A stretch of DNA of 13,420 bases from positions 1 through 13,420 of the forward strand of contig CAMLFP010000127.1 in the NCBI GenBank assembly GCA_946479335.1, in the 5' to 3' direction. The stretch is from an uncultured Archangium sp. (GTDB lineage: Bacteria > Myxococcota > Myxococcia > Myxococcales > Myxococcaceae). Positions 1 to 8,585 of the stretch are shown here, in pieces (the first letter of the stretch is position 1; the number at the start of each line of letters is the position of its first letter). The notes beneath the pieces were generated by a model. It was not told the DNA's origin, ran no database searches, and was given only the letters and a program-made list of their open reading frames with translations. A program made the position numbers and the translations under genes.

Positions 1-2725
1 CTGGCTCCTGCTGACGGTGGCTGTGTTCGCGTGCCCGGCGATGGCCGCGTGGGTCGACGACTGCGGTCTCGAGCCGCCCGGCAGCGTGCCGTACGTGCCC
101 GTCGAGCCGAAGCCATGGGAGCCGGTGCTGACGCCCGACGCGCCGCCGCTGGTGCGCGAAGAGCGCCTGGTGCCGCGCATCGGTGGCGCCGCGGTGCCCC
201 GGCTGTCCACGTCGGGCGCGCTCGCCGGCAAGGTCATCTACCTTTCGCCGGGTCACGGGTTCACCTGGGAAGACGGCTTGACCGCGTGGCGTACGCAGCG
301 CGGCAACAACTACGAGCTCGTGGAGGATCTGATCAGCATCGAGACGCTGAGCCAGTTCTTGATGCCGATGTTGTTGAACGCCGGCGCGCGCGTGGTGCCG
401 GTGCGGGAGCTCGATCTCCAGACCAACCTCGTGCTGCTCGACAACGGCGAGGCTGGCTACACCGAGAACGGCGACGCGGCCGACTTCGTCGACTCGACGC
501 TGGTGGCGTGGGCGCGCCCGGCCTTCCCCATGACGGGTGACGCGACGCCGTTCGCGGCGGGCGGCAACCGGCTGATGAACGCGGCGGCGACGGAGACGGC
601 GAGCGCGACGTACGACGTCAGCATCCCCGCCGATGGCTTCTATTCGGTGTCGGTCTCGTACACGCAGTACTCGGCGCGCGTGACCGACGCGCACTACGAG
701 GTGGTGCACGCCGGCGGCAGCACGCACTTCCGCGTCAACCAGCAGCGCCACGGGCACGAGTGGGTGTTCCTCGGGCGCTTCTATTTCTACGCGGGGCAGC
801 CGGCGCGTGTGGTGGTGCACAACGACTCCGCAGACCCGGCGGGCCGGAACGTGTCGCTCGACGCGGTGAAGTTCGGCGGCGGCGTGGGCTCGATCGATCG
901 CGGCTCCGGTGCGAGCGGGCGGCCGCGCTTCGAGGAGTCTGCGCGCTACTACACGCAGTGGGCCGGCGCGCCGTCGTCGGTGTGGGCGCCGTCGTCGAAC
1001 ACCCCGGCGGCCGATCGCACCAACGACGTCGGCACGCGCTCGCGCTTCGCCGCCTGGTCGCACGACACCGGTGAAGACGCGGTGTACGTCGCGTGGCACA
1101 CCAACGCGCTCGATGGCCCCGGCGGCGCGGAGCCCACCGGCACCAACACCTACGTCTATGGCAACAACGCCCCCGACGGAACCTTCGGCACCTTCACCGG
1201 CGTCGACGGCGGCGTGCAGCTGGCCAACGCGATCCACAACGAGCTGATCAACGACTTCCGCAAGCCCGCGGGGTGGAACACGCCGGGCTGGGTGAACCGG
1301 GGCGTCGACACTGCGTACTTCGGTGAGATCAACCCGGCGAACAACCCCGAGACGCCGGCGGTGCTGCTGGAGATGGCGTTCCACGACACGCCCGCTGACG
1401 TCGCGCGCATCAAGGAACCCGCGTGGCGCTACCTCGCGGCGCGCGCCATCGCGCAGGGCCTCATCAAGTACTTCGCCACGCGCGACGGTTTGCCGGTGAA
1501 GCTGCCCGCGGAGCCGCCGACCAACCTCAGCGCGGTGAACCAGTCGAACGGCGACGTGGTGATCTCCTGGCGCACGCCGCCGATTGACACCGATGGTGTG
1601 CGCGGCGACGCGGCGTCGGCGTACCGCGTGTACTCGAGCCCCGACGGCCTCTCGTGGGACGACGGCGTCGACACCGTCTCGACCTCGTTGCGGCTCCCGC
1701 TCCCGGCGGATCATGCGAGGTACTTCCGCGTCACGTCGCTCAACGCGGGCGGCGAGTCGATGCCGTCGGCGGTGGTGGGCGCTCGGCGGCCGGTGCCCGG
1801 TCAGCCCTTCGTGCTGCTGGTGAACGGCTACGGGCGCTTCGACTCCACGCTGGGCAAGTACGAGACCTTCGCGCCGACCTACGACCTCGGTGACGTGCTG
1901 CGCATCTTCGTGGAGAAGATGAATGACGGCTCGTACGCGCGCTTCTCCGGGGCGGCGCTCGACGCGAATGACCTCGGCTTCGACTGCGCCGACAGCGACG
2001 CGGTGGTCGACCTCTCGTTGGCGCCGTACTCGCTGCTCACGTGGTTCGCCGGGCGCGGCAAGGAGGGCGGCGCAGCGCTGACGGTCGACGAGCAGGCGGT
2101 GGTGACCGGCTTCCGCACGAGGAACCGCCCGGTGTTCTTCACCGGCGACGCGACCGCTGATCCGGCGTTCGTCTCCAGCGTGTTCTCCGGCACCACCACG
2201 ACCGACACCAGCGGGTTGCAGGTGATCGGCGCGGGGCCGTTGATGGGCGTGAGTACGCTCATGCTCGACGACGGCAACGGCGGTTCGTTCGACACCGGGA
2301 GGCCGCCGGTGATCGACGTCGCGGGCGCTGCGATCTCGCTGGGCAGCTACTCCGCGGGCGGCAACGCGGCGATCGGCGTGCCGCAGCAGACGGCGATGTT
2401 CGGGTTCCCCTTCGAGACGATCGCGGGCGCCGCGCAGCGCACCGACGTGATGCAGCGGGTGATCGCGTTCCTGTTGCCGCAGCCGTTCGACGGGGGCTTG
2501 CCCGAGACCGACGCGGGCACCGCGCTCGACGGCGGCTTCGACGCGGGCACGCCGCCGACGCCTGACGCAGGCACGGAGCCGGACGACGGCGGTGTCGATG
2601 CGGGCACCGTGGCGCCGCCGCCGATTCAGCCGAAGCCGAAGCTGGGCTTCGTGGGCGGTGGGTGTTCGACCGCGCCCGGCATGTTGATGCTGGTGGCGCT
2701 CGCGCTGCTGCGACGCCGGCGGTGA
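1..2725 (+). CDS. Exported N-acetylmuramoyl-L-alanine amidase with inserted golvesin-like domain, Fn3 domain and MYXO-CTERM-type tail (5' end outside window)
   Basis: Probable secreted or surface-anchored zinc amidase that cleaves the MurNAc-L-Ala bond of peptidoglycan. Residues are numbered from the GTG at 17, but the reading frame stays open to the window edge and the codons before it (W-L-L-L-T) look like the core of a signal peptide ending A-M-A/A-W. The true start is therefore upstream. The Amidase_3-like fold begins near residue 72 with a SPGHG motif (H80) and YELVED (E100). It resumes near residue 300 with AWHTNA (H361) and VLLEMAF (E452), which fit the remaining metal and catalytic positions. 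Between the halves, residues about 142-286 resemble a golvesin C-terminal-like domain and end DAVKF. A fibronectin type III-like domain follows (about 500-592), then an unassigned alpha/beta region (about 598-824). The protein ends in a DAGT-rich linker, a Gly-Gly-Gly-Cys (C883), a hydrophobic helix and four Arg. Family assignment is good; substrate and exact ligands are inferred. Confidence 0.82.
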   Translation, partial: WLLLTVAVFACPAMAAWVDDCGLEPPGSVPYVPVEPKPWEPVLTPDAPPLVREERLVPRIGGAAVPRLSTSGALAGKVIYLSPGHGFTWEDGLTAWRTQRGNNYELVEDLISIETLSQFLMPMLLNAGARVVPVRELDLQTNLVLLDNGEAGYTENGDAADFVDSTLVAWARPAFPMTGDATPFAAGGNRLMNAAATETASATYDVSIPADGFYSVSVSYTQYSARVTDAHYEVVHAGGSTHFRVNQQRHGHEWVFLGRFYFYAGQPARVVVHNDSADPAGRNVSLDAVKFGGGVGSIDRGSGASGRPRFEESARYYTQWAGAPSSVWAPSSNTPAADRTNDVGTRSRFAAWSHDTGEDAVYVAWHTNALDGPGGAEPTGTNTYVYGNNAPDGTFGTFTGVDGGVQLANAIHNELINDFRKPAGWNTPGWVNRGVDTAYFGEINPANNPETPAVLLEMAFHDTPADVARIKEPAWRYLAARAIAQGLIKYFATRDGLPVKLPAEPPTNLSAVNQSNGDVVISWRTPPIDTDGVRGDAASAYRVYSSPDGLSWDDGVDTVSTSLRLPLPADHARYFRVTSLNAGGESMPSAVVGARRPVPGQPFVLLVNGYGRFDSTLGKYETFAPTYDLGDVLRIFVEKMNDGSYARFSGAALDANDLGFDCADSDAVVDLSLAPYSLLTWFAGRGKEGGAALTVDEQAVVTGFRTRNRPVFFTGDATADPAFVSSVFSGTTTTDTSGLQVIGAGPLMGVSTLMLDDGNGGSFDTGRPPVIDVAGAAISLGSYSAGGNAAIGVPQQTAMFGFPFETIAGAAQRTDVMQRVIAFLLPQPFDGGLPETDAGTALDGGFDAGTPPTPDAGTEPDDGGVDAGTVAPPPIQPKPKLGFVGGGCSTAPGMLMLVALALLRRRR
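2510..2608 (+). repeat. In-frame Asp-Ala-Gly-Thr coding repeats (surface linker)
   Basis: Four copies of a 12-base unit coding Asp-Ala-Gly-Thr lie at 2510-2521, 2540-2551, 2564-2575 and 2597-2608, separated by Gly/Pro/Asp-rich codons. The copies differ at synonymous positions (for example GAC/GAT and GCG/GCA), so this is not a fresh duplication. Such DAG-rich linkers commonly sit just before the sorting tail in myxobacterial surface proteins. Here they probably act as a flexible spacer between the enzyme and its anchor. Confidence 0.6.
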
Positions 2726-2738
2726 TCGCCTTCGCGCC

Positions 2739-3812
<1,074 letters not shown>

Positions 3813-3813
<1 letters not shown>

Positions 3814-4997
3814 TGCCGAAGTACATCAACGAGCTCACGCTCACCGGCAAGCGCGTCTTCGTGCGCGTCGACTTCAACGTGCCGTTGGATGACGCGCAGC
3901 ACGTGACCGACGACACGCGCATCCGCGAGGCGCTGCCCACGGTGCGCGCCATCCTCGCGGGCGGGGGCAAGCCCATCCTCGCGTCGCATCTCGGCCGCCC
4001 CAAGGGCGTCGACCCCAAGCTGTCGCTGATGCCGGTGGCGAAGAAGCTGGCCGAGCTGCTGGGCCGCGAGTTCGAGGTGCTGATGGCCGATGACTGCATC
4101 GGCGAGGGCGTCGGCAAGCAGGCGCGGGAGCTCAAGGCCAACCAGGTGCTGCTGCTGGAGAACCTGCGCTTCCATAAAGAAGAAGAGGCGAACGACGAGC
4201 GCTTCGCGCGTGAGCTGGCCGCCAACGCCGAGGTCTACTGCAACGACGCCTTCGGCACCGCGCACCGCGCGCACGCCTCGACGGCGGGCATGGTGCCCTT
4301 CGTGAAGGAGAAGTGCGCGGGCCTGCTGATCCGCAAGGAGCTCGAGCAGCTGGGCCGCGTGGTGAAGAGCGCCGAGAAGCCGTTCGTGGTGGTGCTGGGC
4401 GGCTCCAAGGTGTCTGACAAGATCAAGGTCATCGAGAACCTGCTCCCGAAGTGCCAGACGATGCTCATCGGCGGCGCGATGGCGTACACGTTCTTGAAGG
4501 CCGAGGGCGTGGAGGTCGGCAAGAGCCGCGTGGAGGAAGACAAGCTCGCGCTCGCCTCGCGCCTGCTGGAGTCGGCGAAGCGCCTCGGCGTCGACCTGGT
4601 GCTCCCCATCGACCACGTGTGCGGCACCTCGCCCGACGAGCACAGCAAGGCCATCGACGTCACCGAGCGCGCGATTCCCAAAGACCTGATGGGCCTCGAC
4701 ATCGGCGGCAAGACGCGCGCGCTCTACACGCAGCACCTGCGCGACGCGAAGACCATCCTCTGGAACGGCCCGATGGGCCTCTTCGAGGTGAACAAGTTCG
4801 CCGAAGGCACGAAGTCGGTCGCCACGGCGATGGCCAACAACCGCGACGCGCAGACCGTGATCGGCGGTGGTGACTCCGCGGCGGCGGTCAACGAGTTCGG
4901 GCTGGCCGACAAGATGACGCACGTCTCCACCGGTGGCGGCGCGTCGCTCGAATTCCTCGAAGGCAAAGAGCTGCCCGGCTTGAAGGCGCTGGAGTGA
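3813..4997 (+). CDS. pgk: Phosphoglycerate kinase
   Basis: Transfers the acyl phosphate of 1,3-bisphosphoglycerate to ADP, giving 3-phosphoglycerate and ATP, directly after Gap in glycolysis. The 394-residue protein has the N-domain signature RVDFNVPL (18-25), the substrate-binding HLGRP (59-63), the central [13 protein letters not shown] segment and the C-domain GGGDSAAAV (from 351). I chose the ATG at 3813 because the frame upstream lies inside gap and translates to nothing PGK-like, while MPKYINEL is a normal PGK N terminus. The start overlaps the gap stop by one base. No strong Shine-Dalgarno is visible, consistent with translational coupling. Confidence 0.97.
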
Positions 4998-4999
4998 CC

Positions 5000-5761
<762 letters not shown>

Positions 5762-5780
5762 TGCTTAAGGGCGCGCTCCT

Positions 5781-6170
5781 ATGTTGACCTTCTTTACCGT
5801 CGTGCACGTGCTGCTGAGCGTCTTCATGATCTTCGTGATTCTTCTCCAGCCGGGGAAGGACGCGGGCATGGGGGCGGCGCTCGGTGGCGGCGCGGCGACG
5901 TCGGCCTTCGGCGGCCGTGGCGCGGCGACGTTCTTGACCAAGCTCACCGCCTTCTGCGCGGTCGCGTTCTTCCTCACCTCGCTGGGCCTCTCGTTCGTGG
6001 GCCTGCGTTCGTCGGTGTCGAGCCAGCTGATGGCCGAGCCCGCGGCGCAGACCGCTCCGGCGCCGACGCCCACCGAAGCGGCCCCTGCCGCGCCGACCAC
6101 GCCTCCCGCCGCGACCGGCGAGACGCCGTCGGCCAACGACGCGGTGCCGGCTGAAAAGCTGCCGCAGTAA
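5781..6170 (+). CDS. secG: Preprotein translocase subunit SecG
   Basis: Small inner-membrane subunit of the SecYEG channel that assists SecA-driven export. The 129 residues show the family plan: a first membrane helix (about 2-22), a cytoplasmic loop with GMGAALGGG and FGGRGAATFLTK (about 29-54), and a second membrane helix (about 55-75). A disordered Ala/Pro/Thr-rich tail follows (about 85-129), making it a little longer than the 110-residue E. coli protein. It starts 19 bases after tpiA with AAGGGCG upstream, so it is probably the last protein gene of the gap operon. A tRNA-Leu gene lies directly downstream. Confidence 0.93.
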   Translation: MLTFFTVVHVLLSVFMIFVILLQPGKDAGMGAALGGGAATSAFGGRGAATFLTKLTAFCAVAFFLTSLGLSFVGLRSSVSSQLMAEPAAQTAPAPTPTEAAPAAPTTPPAATGETPSANDAVPAEKLPQ

Positions 6171-6190
6171 AAAACCTCTTCCGCTCGTCA

Positions 6191-6218
6191 GGCGACGTGG
6201 TAGTGGGGCGTCGCTTTT
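6191..6218 (+). terminator. Weak intrinsic-terminator-like hairpin after secG
   Basis: The arms GCGACG (6192-6197) and CGTCGC (6209-6214) can form a six-base-pair stem around an 11-base loop, followed at once by TTTT (6215-6218). It sits 22 bases after the secG stop and before the tRNA gene, where the mRNA would be expected to end. The short stem and large loop make it weak. It may act as an attenuator or processing signal instead, letting some transcripts continue into the tRNA. Confidence 0.4.
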
Positions 6219-6245
6219 CGAGGGCGGCGGGGACAACAGAATCAA

Positions 6246-6327
6246 GCCCAGGTGGTGAAACTGGTAGACACACCATCTTGAGGGGGTGGCGCCTCGCGGC
6301 GTGGGGGTTCGAATCCCCCCCTGGGCA
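6246..6327 (+). tRNA. tRNA-Leu, anticodon GAG
   Basis: A complete cloverleaf can be drawn. The acceptor stem is GCCCAGG (6246-6252) with CCTGGGC (6320-6326) and discriminator A6327. The D-stem is GTG/CAC with GGTAG in the loop. The anticodon stem is CCATC/GGTGG with anticodon GAG at 6280-6282. The long class II variable arm has a GCC/GGC stem (6291-6293/6298-6300). The T-stem is five G over five C with loop TTCGAAT (6308-6314). The long variable arm and A discriminator fit leucine. It reads CUC and CUU codons. CCA is not encoded (CTC follows), so it must be added after transcription. Confidence 0.96.
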
Positions 6328-6332
6328 CTCGT

Positions 6333-6367
6333 AAAAGCTCGTGAGAAATCACGGGCTTTTCGTTTTT
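6333..6367 (+). terminator. Strong intrinsic terminator after tRNA-Leu, probably bidirectional
   Basis: AAAAGCTCGTGA (6333-6344) and TCACGGGCTTTT (6349-6360) pair over 12 positions (one G-U) around a GAAA tetraloop, followed by CG and five T. On the minus strand the inner eight-pair stem is followed by TTTT, so it can also stop transcription arriving from the amidotransferase gene, whose stop codon begins at 6370. It therefore separates the two converging units in under 40 bases. Confidence 0.88.
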
Positions 6368-7054
6368 CTACGGTCGCAGCGTACGCACCAGCCGCTCGAG
6401 GAACTCGACGTTCTGCGCCTCGGCGGCGGCGAGCTTCGGCAACGCGGCGCGGAGCTCGGCGACGTTCTTCCCGTCCAGCTCCAGCAGCTCCGCGTCGCGC
6501 GTCAGCCACTCGCCGAAGGCCGTCGCGGTCAGCTCGGGGTGGAACTGGAGGCCCACCGCGCGCCCGAGCCGGAACGCCTGCTGCGCGTAGCGATCGGTGG
6601 AGGCCAGCAGCGTCGCGCCGGGCACCGGGCTCCAGGTGTCTTCGTGCCAGTGCGCCATCACCGCCTTCGCGGGCAGGCCCTTGATGGCTTCATCGACGAG
6701 GCCGTCCTTCGTCCACCGCACGGGCGCGACGCCCACCTCGAAGCCGTTCTTGCCGCGGGAGACGGTGGCGCCGGCCGCGCTCGCCAGCAGCTGCGCCCCC
6801 AGGCAGATGCCCAGGGTCGGCCGATTCAACGCGAGCCGCTCGGTGAGCAACCCGAGCTCGTCACGCAGAAAGGGGTGCGCGCCGGTGGAGGTCACGCTCA
6901 TCGAGCCGCCCAGCACCACCAGCAGCTCCGCGTCGAGATCGCGATGCTCTACGCCGCGGAAGCGCGTGGTGAGCGCATAGCCCGCGTCGCGCAGCACCCC
7001 TTCGAGCAGCCCGGGGCCTTCGTGTTCTTCGTGCTGGAGGATCACCGCGTGCAT
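6368..7054 (-). CDS. Class I glutamine amidotransferase-like protein (GuaA-type GATase domain)
   Basis: A 228-residue stand-alone class I glutamine amidotransferase domain, the fold that hydrolyses glutamine to supply ammonia. The triad is intact: nucleophile C84 in LGICLGAQ, with H172 and E174 in LQFHPE. The early LVVLGGSMSV segment (about 45-54) fits the oxyanion-side strand. No synthetase domain is attached, so the ammonia acceptor is unknown. Family members of this size are often called GMP synthase-like, and some are gamma-glutamyl hydrolases. The frame stays open far upstream, but that part is antisense-like arginine-rich sequence. The ATG at 7054 overlaps the TGA of the preceding gene (TGATG), so translation is probably coupled. 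It is the last gene of a four-gene minus-strand run. Confidence 0.85.
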   Translation of the reverse strand: MHAVILQHEEHEGPGLLEGVLRDAGYALTTRFRGVEHRDLDAELLVVLGGSMSVTSTGAHPFLRDELGLLTERLALNRPTLGICLGAQLLASAAGATVSRGKNGFEVGVAPVRWTKDGLVDEAIKGLPAKAVMAHWHEDTWSPVPGATLLASTDRYAQQAFRLGRAVGLQFHPELTATAFGEWLTRDAELLELDGKNVAELRAALPKLAAAEAQNVEFLERLVRTLRP

Positions 7055-8010
7055 CAGCGTCGTCTTTTCCGCAGCAGCGCCAGCGCGCCCAGCATCAACA
7101 GCCCCGAGCCCGAGGAGCACCCGAGGTACGAGTGCGTCTGGTCTTCGCGCGCGAAGGCGAGCCACGGCGAGTCGCAATAGTCGTTGCTCATCACGCAGCC
7201 GGGCAGGGTGACGAGCCACGAGTCCATCATCGCGGTGACCTGGGCTTCGCTGCCGCGCGCCAGCATCAGCTCGGCGGTGGCCTGTACGGCGGCACCGGTG
7301 ATGGCGGCGTTCCCTTCTTCCGCTTCGCACTCGTCCATCGAGCCCGAGTGCCGGAGCCCGTCGCGCGCCTCGTCGTAGTCCCTGATGAGCGCGTCGGCGT
7401 AGTTCATCACGTGCCGCACGGTGTGGAAGTCGTTGTCGCGCAGCGTGTGCGAGAACGAGTCTTGCGTGGCGTGCGCGGCGCGGCCGACGAAGTACGCGGG
7501 CGCCCAGACCTTCACCGAGACCAGCCCGTAGTGGTCGACGTAGTCCTGCACGGTGACGAACTCCTCGGCGCGGGCGCGGGCCGTCATGCTGGAGATCACC
7601 GCGCGGGCGCCGTCGAGCGCCGCCTGGTTGCCGGCCTCGCCGTCGTCGGTCGCGTTGCGCAGCGCGTGCGCGTACTGATCGTTCGCCGGCACGTGGATGA
7701 GCCGCGTGTTCTCGAGCTCGAAGAGCGAGTGGCCTTCGCAGTCGGGCGCGCGCACCCCGAGGACCAGGCTGAAGAACGCGTACCGGTAGCGCTCGTCGAG
7801 ATCGGGCGCGAGCTTGCTCGTCAGGTCGGCCGCGAGGCGCGCCTCCACGTCGCTCGGCGCGGCGGGGAGTGCGTCGACCGGCCAGCTCGCCAGCGTCTGC
7901 TTGAAGGCGCGCGCGGTGAGGCGCTCGTGGCAGGGCGTGGTGAAGGCCGTGCCGATCTGGAAGGCCCACGCGGGCGTCGCCAGCGCGGCGAGCAGCAGCG
8001 CCGCTCTCAC
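7054..8010 (-). CDS. Zinc-dependent phospholipase C-like secreted protein with MYXO-CTERM-type tail
   Basis: A 318-residue exported protein. The signal peptide is about residues 1-16, predicted to end AWA/F. H28 lies close to the mature N terminus, and the metal-binding-like motif HATQDSFSH is at 180-188 (H180, D184, H188), with more His residues just after it. This recalls the Zn-dependent phospholipase C/P1 nuclease fold, in which the mature N terminus and several His/Asp bind three zinc ions. Lipid hydrolysis is inferred. The C terminus carries LGCS (C298), a hydrophobic helix and K/R residues, a MYXO-CTERM-like sorting tail. The start is the GTG at 8010, which overlaps the previous stop (GTGA) and has GGAG eight bases ahead (complement of 8019-8022). 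Longer upstream starts give arginine-rich nonsense with no signal peptide. Confidence 0.78.
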   Translation of the reverse strand: MRAALLLAALATPAWAFQIGTAFTTPCHERLTARAFKQTLASWPVDALPAAPSDVEARLAADLTSKLAPDLDERYRYAFFSLVLGVRAPDCEGHSLFELENTRLIHVPANDQYAHALRNATDDGEAGNQAALDGARAVISSMTARARAEEFVTVQDYVDHYGLVSVKVWAPAYFVGRAAHATQDSFSHTLRDNDFHTVRHVMNYADALIRDYDEARDGLRHSGSMDECEAEEGNAAITGAAVQATAELMLARGSEAQVTAMMDSWLVTLPGCVMSNDYCDSPWLAFAREDQTHSYLGCSSGSGLLMLGALALLRKRRR

Positions 8011-8564
8011 AGCCCGAACTCCAGGCTCAGCGCGGCGCGGTACTCGATGTGCGCGAGCGGGATGCGCGTCATCGACGGCAGCTCCAACACGAAGTTGATG
8101 GGGTCGAGCCCGAGCGTCAGCAGCTTGCTCAACTGCCAGCGCAGCCCGAGCGGCACCACGTAGAGGAACAGCCCGGTGCTGCCCGCGTTGTCGATGGGCG
8201 TGTTGAAGAGCAGCGTCGAGAGCCCCAGGGTCAGCGCGGTGCGCACGAAGCCGCCCGCGTAGCGGAAGTCGGCGCCCACGCCGTAGTTCAAGACGCCGGG
8301 CGAGAGCTTGTTGCCGTAGGTCGCCGCGCCCCACACGTCGTTCTCCACGTGGAGGAACACGCCCCAGCGGCCGAACTCCACGCCGCCGCGCAGGCCGAGG
8401 CCGAAGCTGGCGCTCAAGTTGGGCACACCGGAGCTGCCCGCCAACAGCGCGCCATGGGCCTCCACCGCGAGGCGGATGGGGGGGCGCGTCATCGGCGCGG
8501 GCGCCGCGGTGGTTTCAGCAGGCGCGGCGAACAGCGAGGCGAGCAGCAACGCGTGGGCGACCAT
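8007..8564 (-). CDS. Small outer-membrane beta-barrel-like protein, function unknown
   Basis: I do not recognise a named family. The 185 residues start with a short hydrophobic signal peptide (about 1-15, then an Ala/Pro/Thr-rich stretch). The rest shows repeated amphipathic segments with alternating small/hydrophobic and polar residues, for example about 30-42, 50-80, 92-118 and 130-160, and a last strand ending SLEFGL. This pattern fits a small outer-membrane beta-barrel of roughly eight strands. No strong Shine-Dalgarno precedes the ATG at 8564, and two ATGs just upstream are in another frame. The stop overlaps the GTG of the phospholipase-like gene by four bases, and cheB ends 21 bases upstream. 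It may be an envelope partner of the phospholipase-like protein; that is inference. Confidence 0.72.
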   Translation of the reverse strand: MVAHALLLASLFAAPAETTAAPAPMTRPPIRLAVEAHGALLAGSSGVPNLSASFGLGLRGGVEFGRWGVFLHVENDVWGAATYGNKLSPGVLNYGVGADFRYAGGFVRTALTLGLSTLLFNTPIDNAGSTGLFLYVVPLGLRWQLSKLLTLGLDPINFVLELPSMTRIPLAHIEYRAALSLEFGL

Positions 8565-8585
8565 CGCGCGGCATCATGGCACGGC

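Noticed and set aside
17..40. A lipoprotein signal (V-F-A-C) at the amidase N terminus
   Set aside because: The -3 to +1 residues are a poor lipobox, and an A-M-A/A-W Sec cleavage site follows. The upstream part is missing, so this cannot be settled, but the protein already has a C-terminal anchor signal.
4994..4999. GTG at 4994 as the tpiA start
   Set aside because: It would be part of its own ribosome binding site; the ATG at 5000 has GGAG at normal spacing. Both give nearly the same protein.
6219..6245. A dedicated promoter for tRNA-Leu
   Set aside because: The short GC-rich stretch has no recognisable -35/-10 pair. Read-through from secG remains possible.
7055..7969. A long upstream extension of the glutamine amidotransferase frame
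   Set aside because: The extension overlaps the phospholipase-like gene and is Arg-rich. The amidotransferase domain begins exactly at the ATG at 7054, which is coupled to the preceding stop.
8011..8334. A longer N terminus for the phospholipase-like protein
   Set aside because: The added residues lie in a shadow frame of the barrel gene. The GTG at 8010 gives a clean signal peptide and has a good Shine-Dalgarno.
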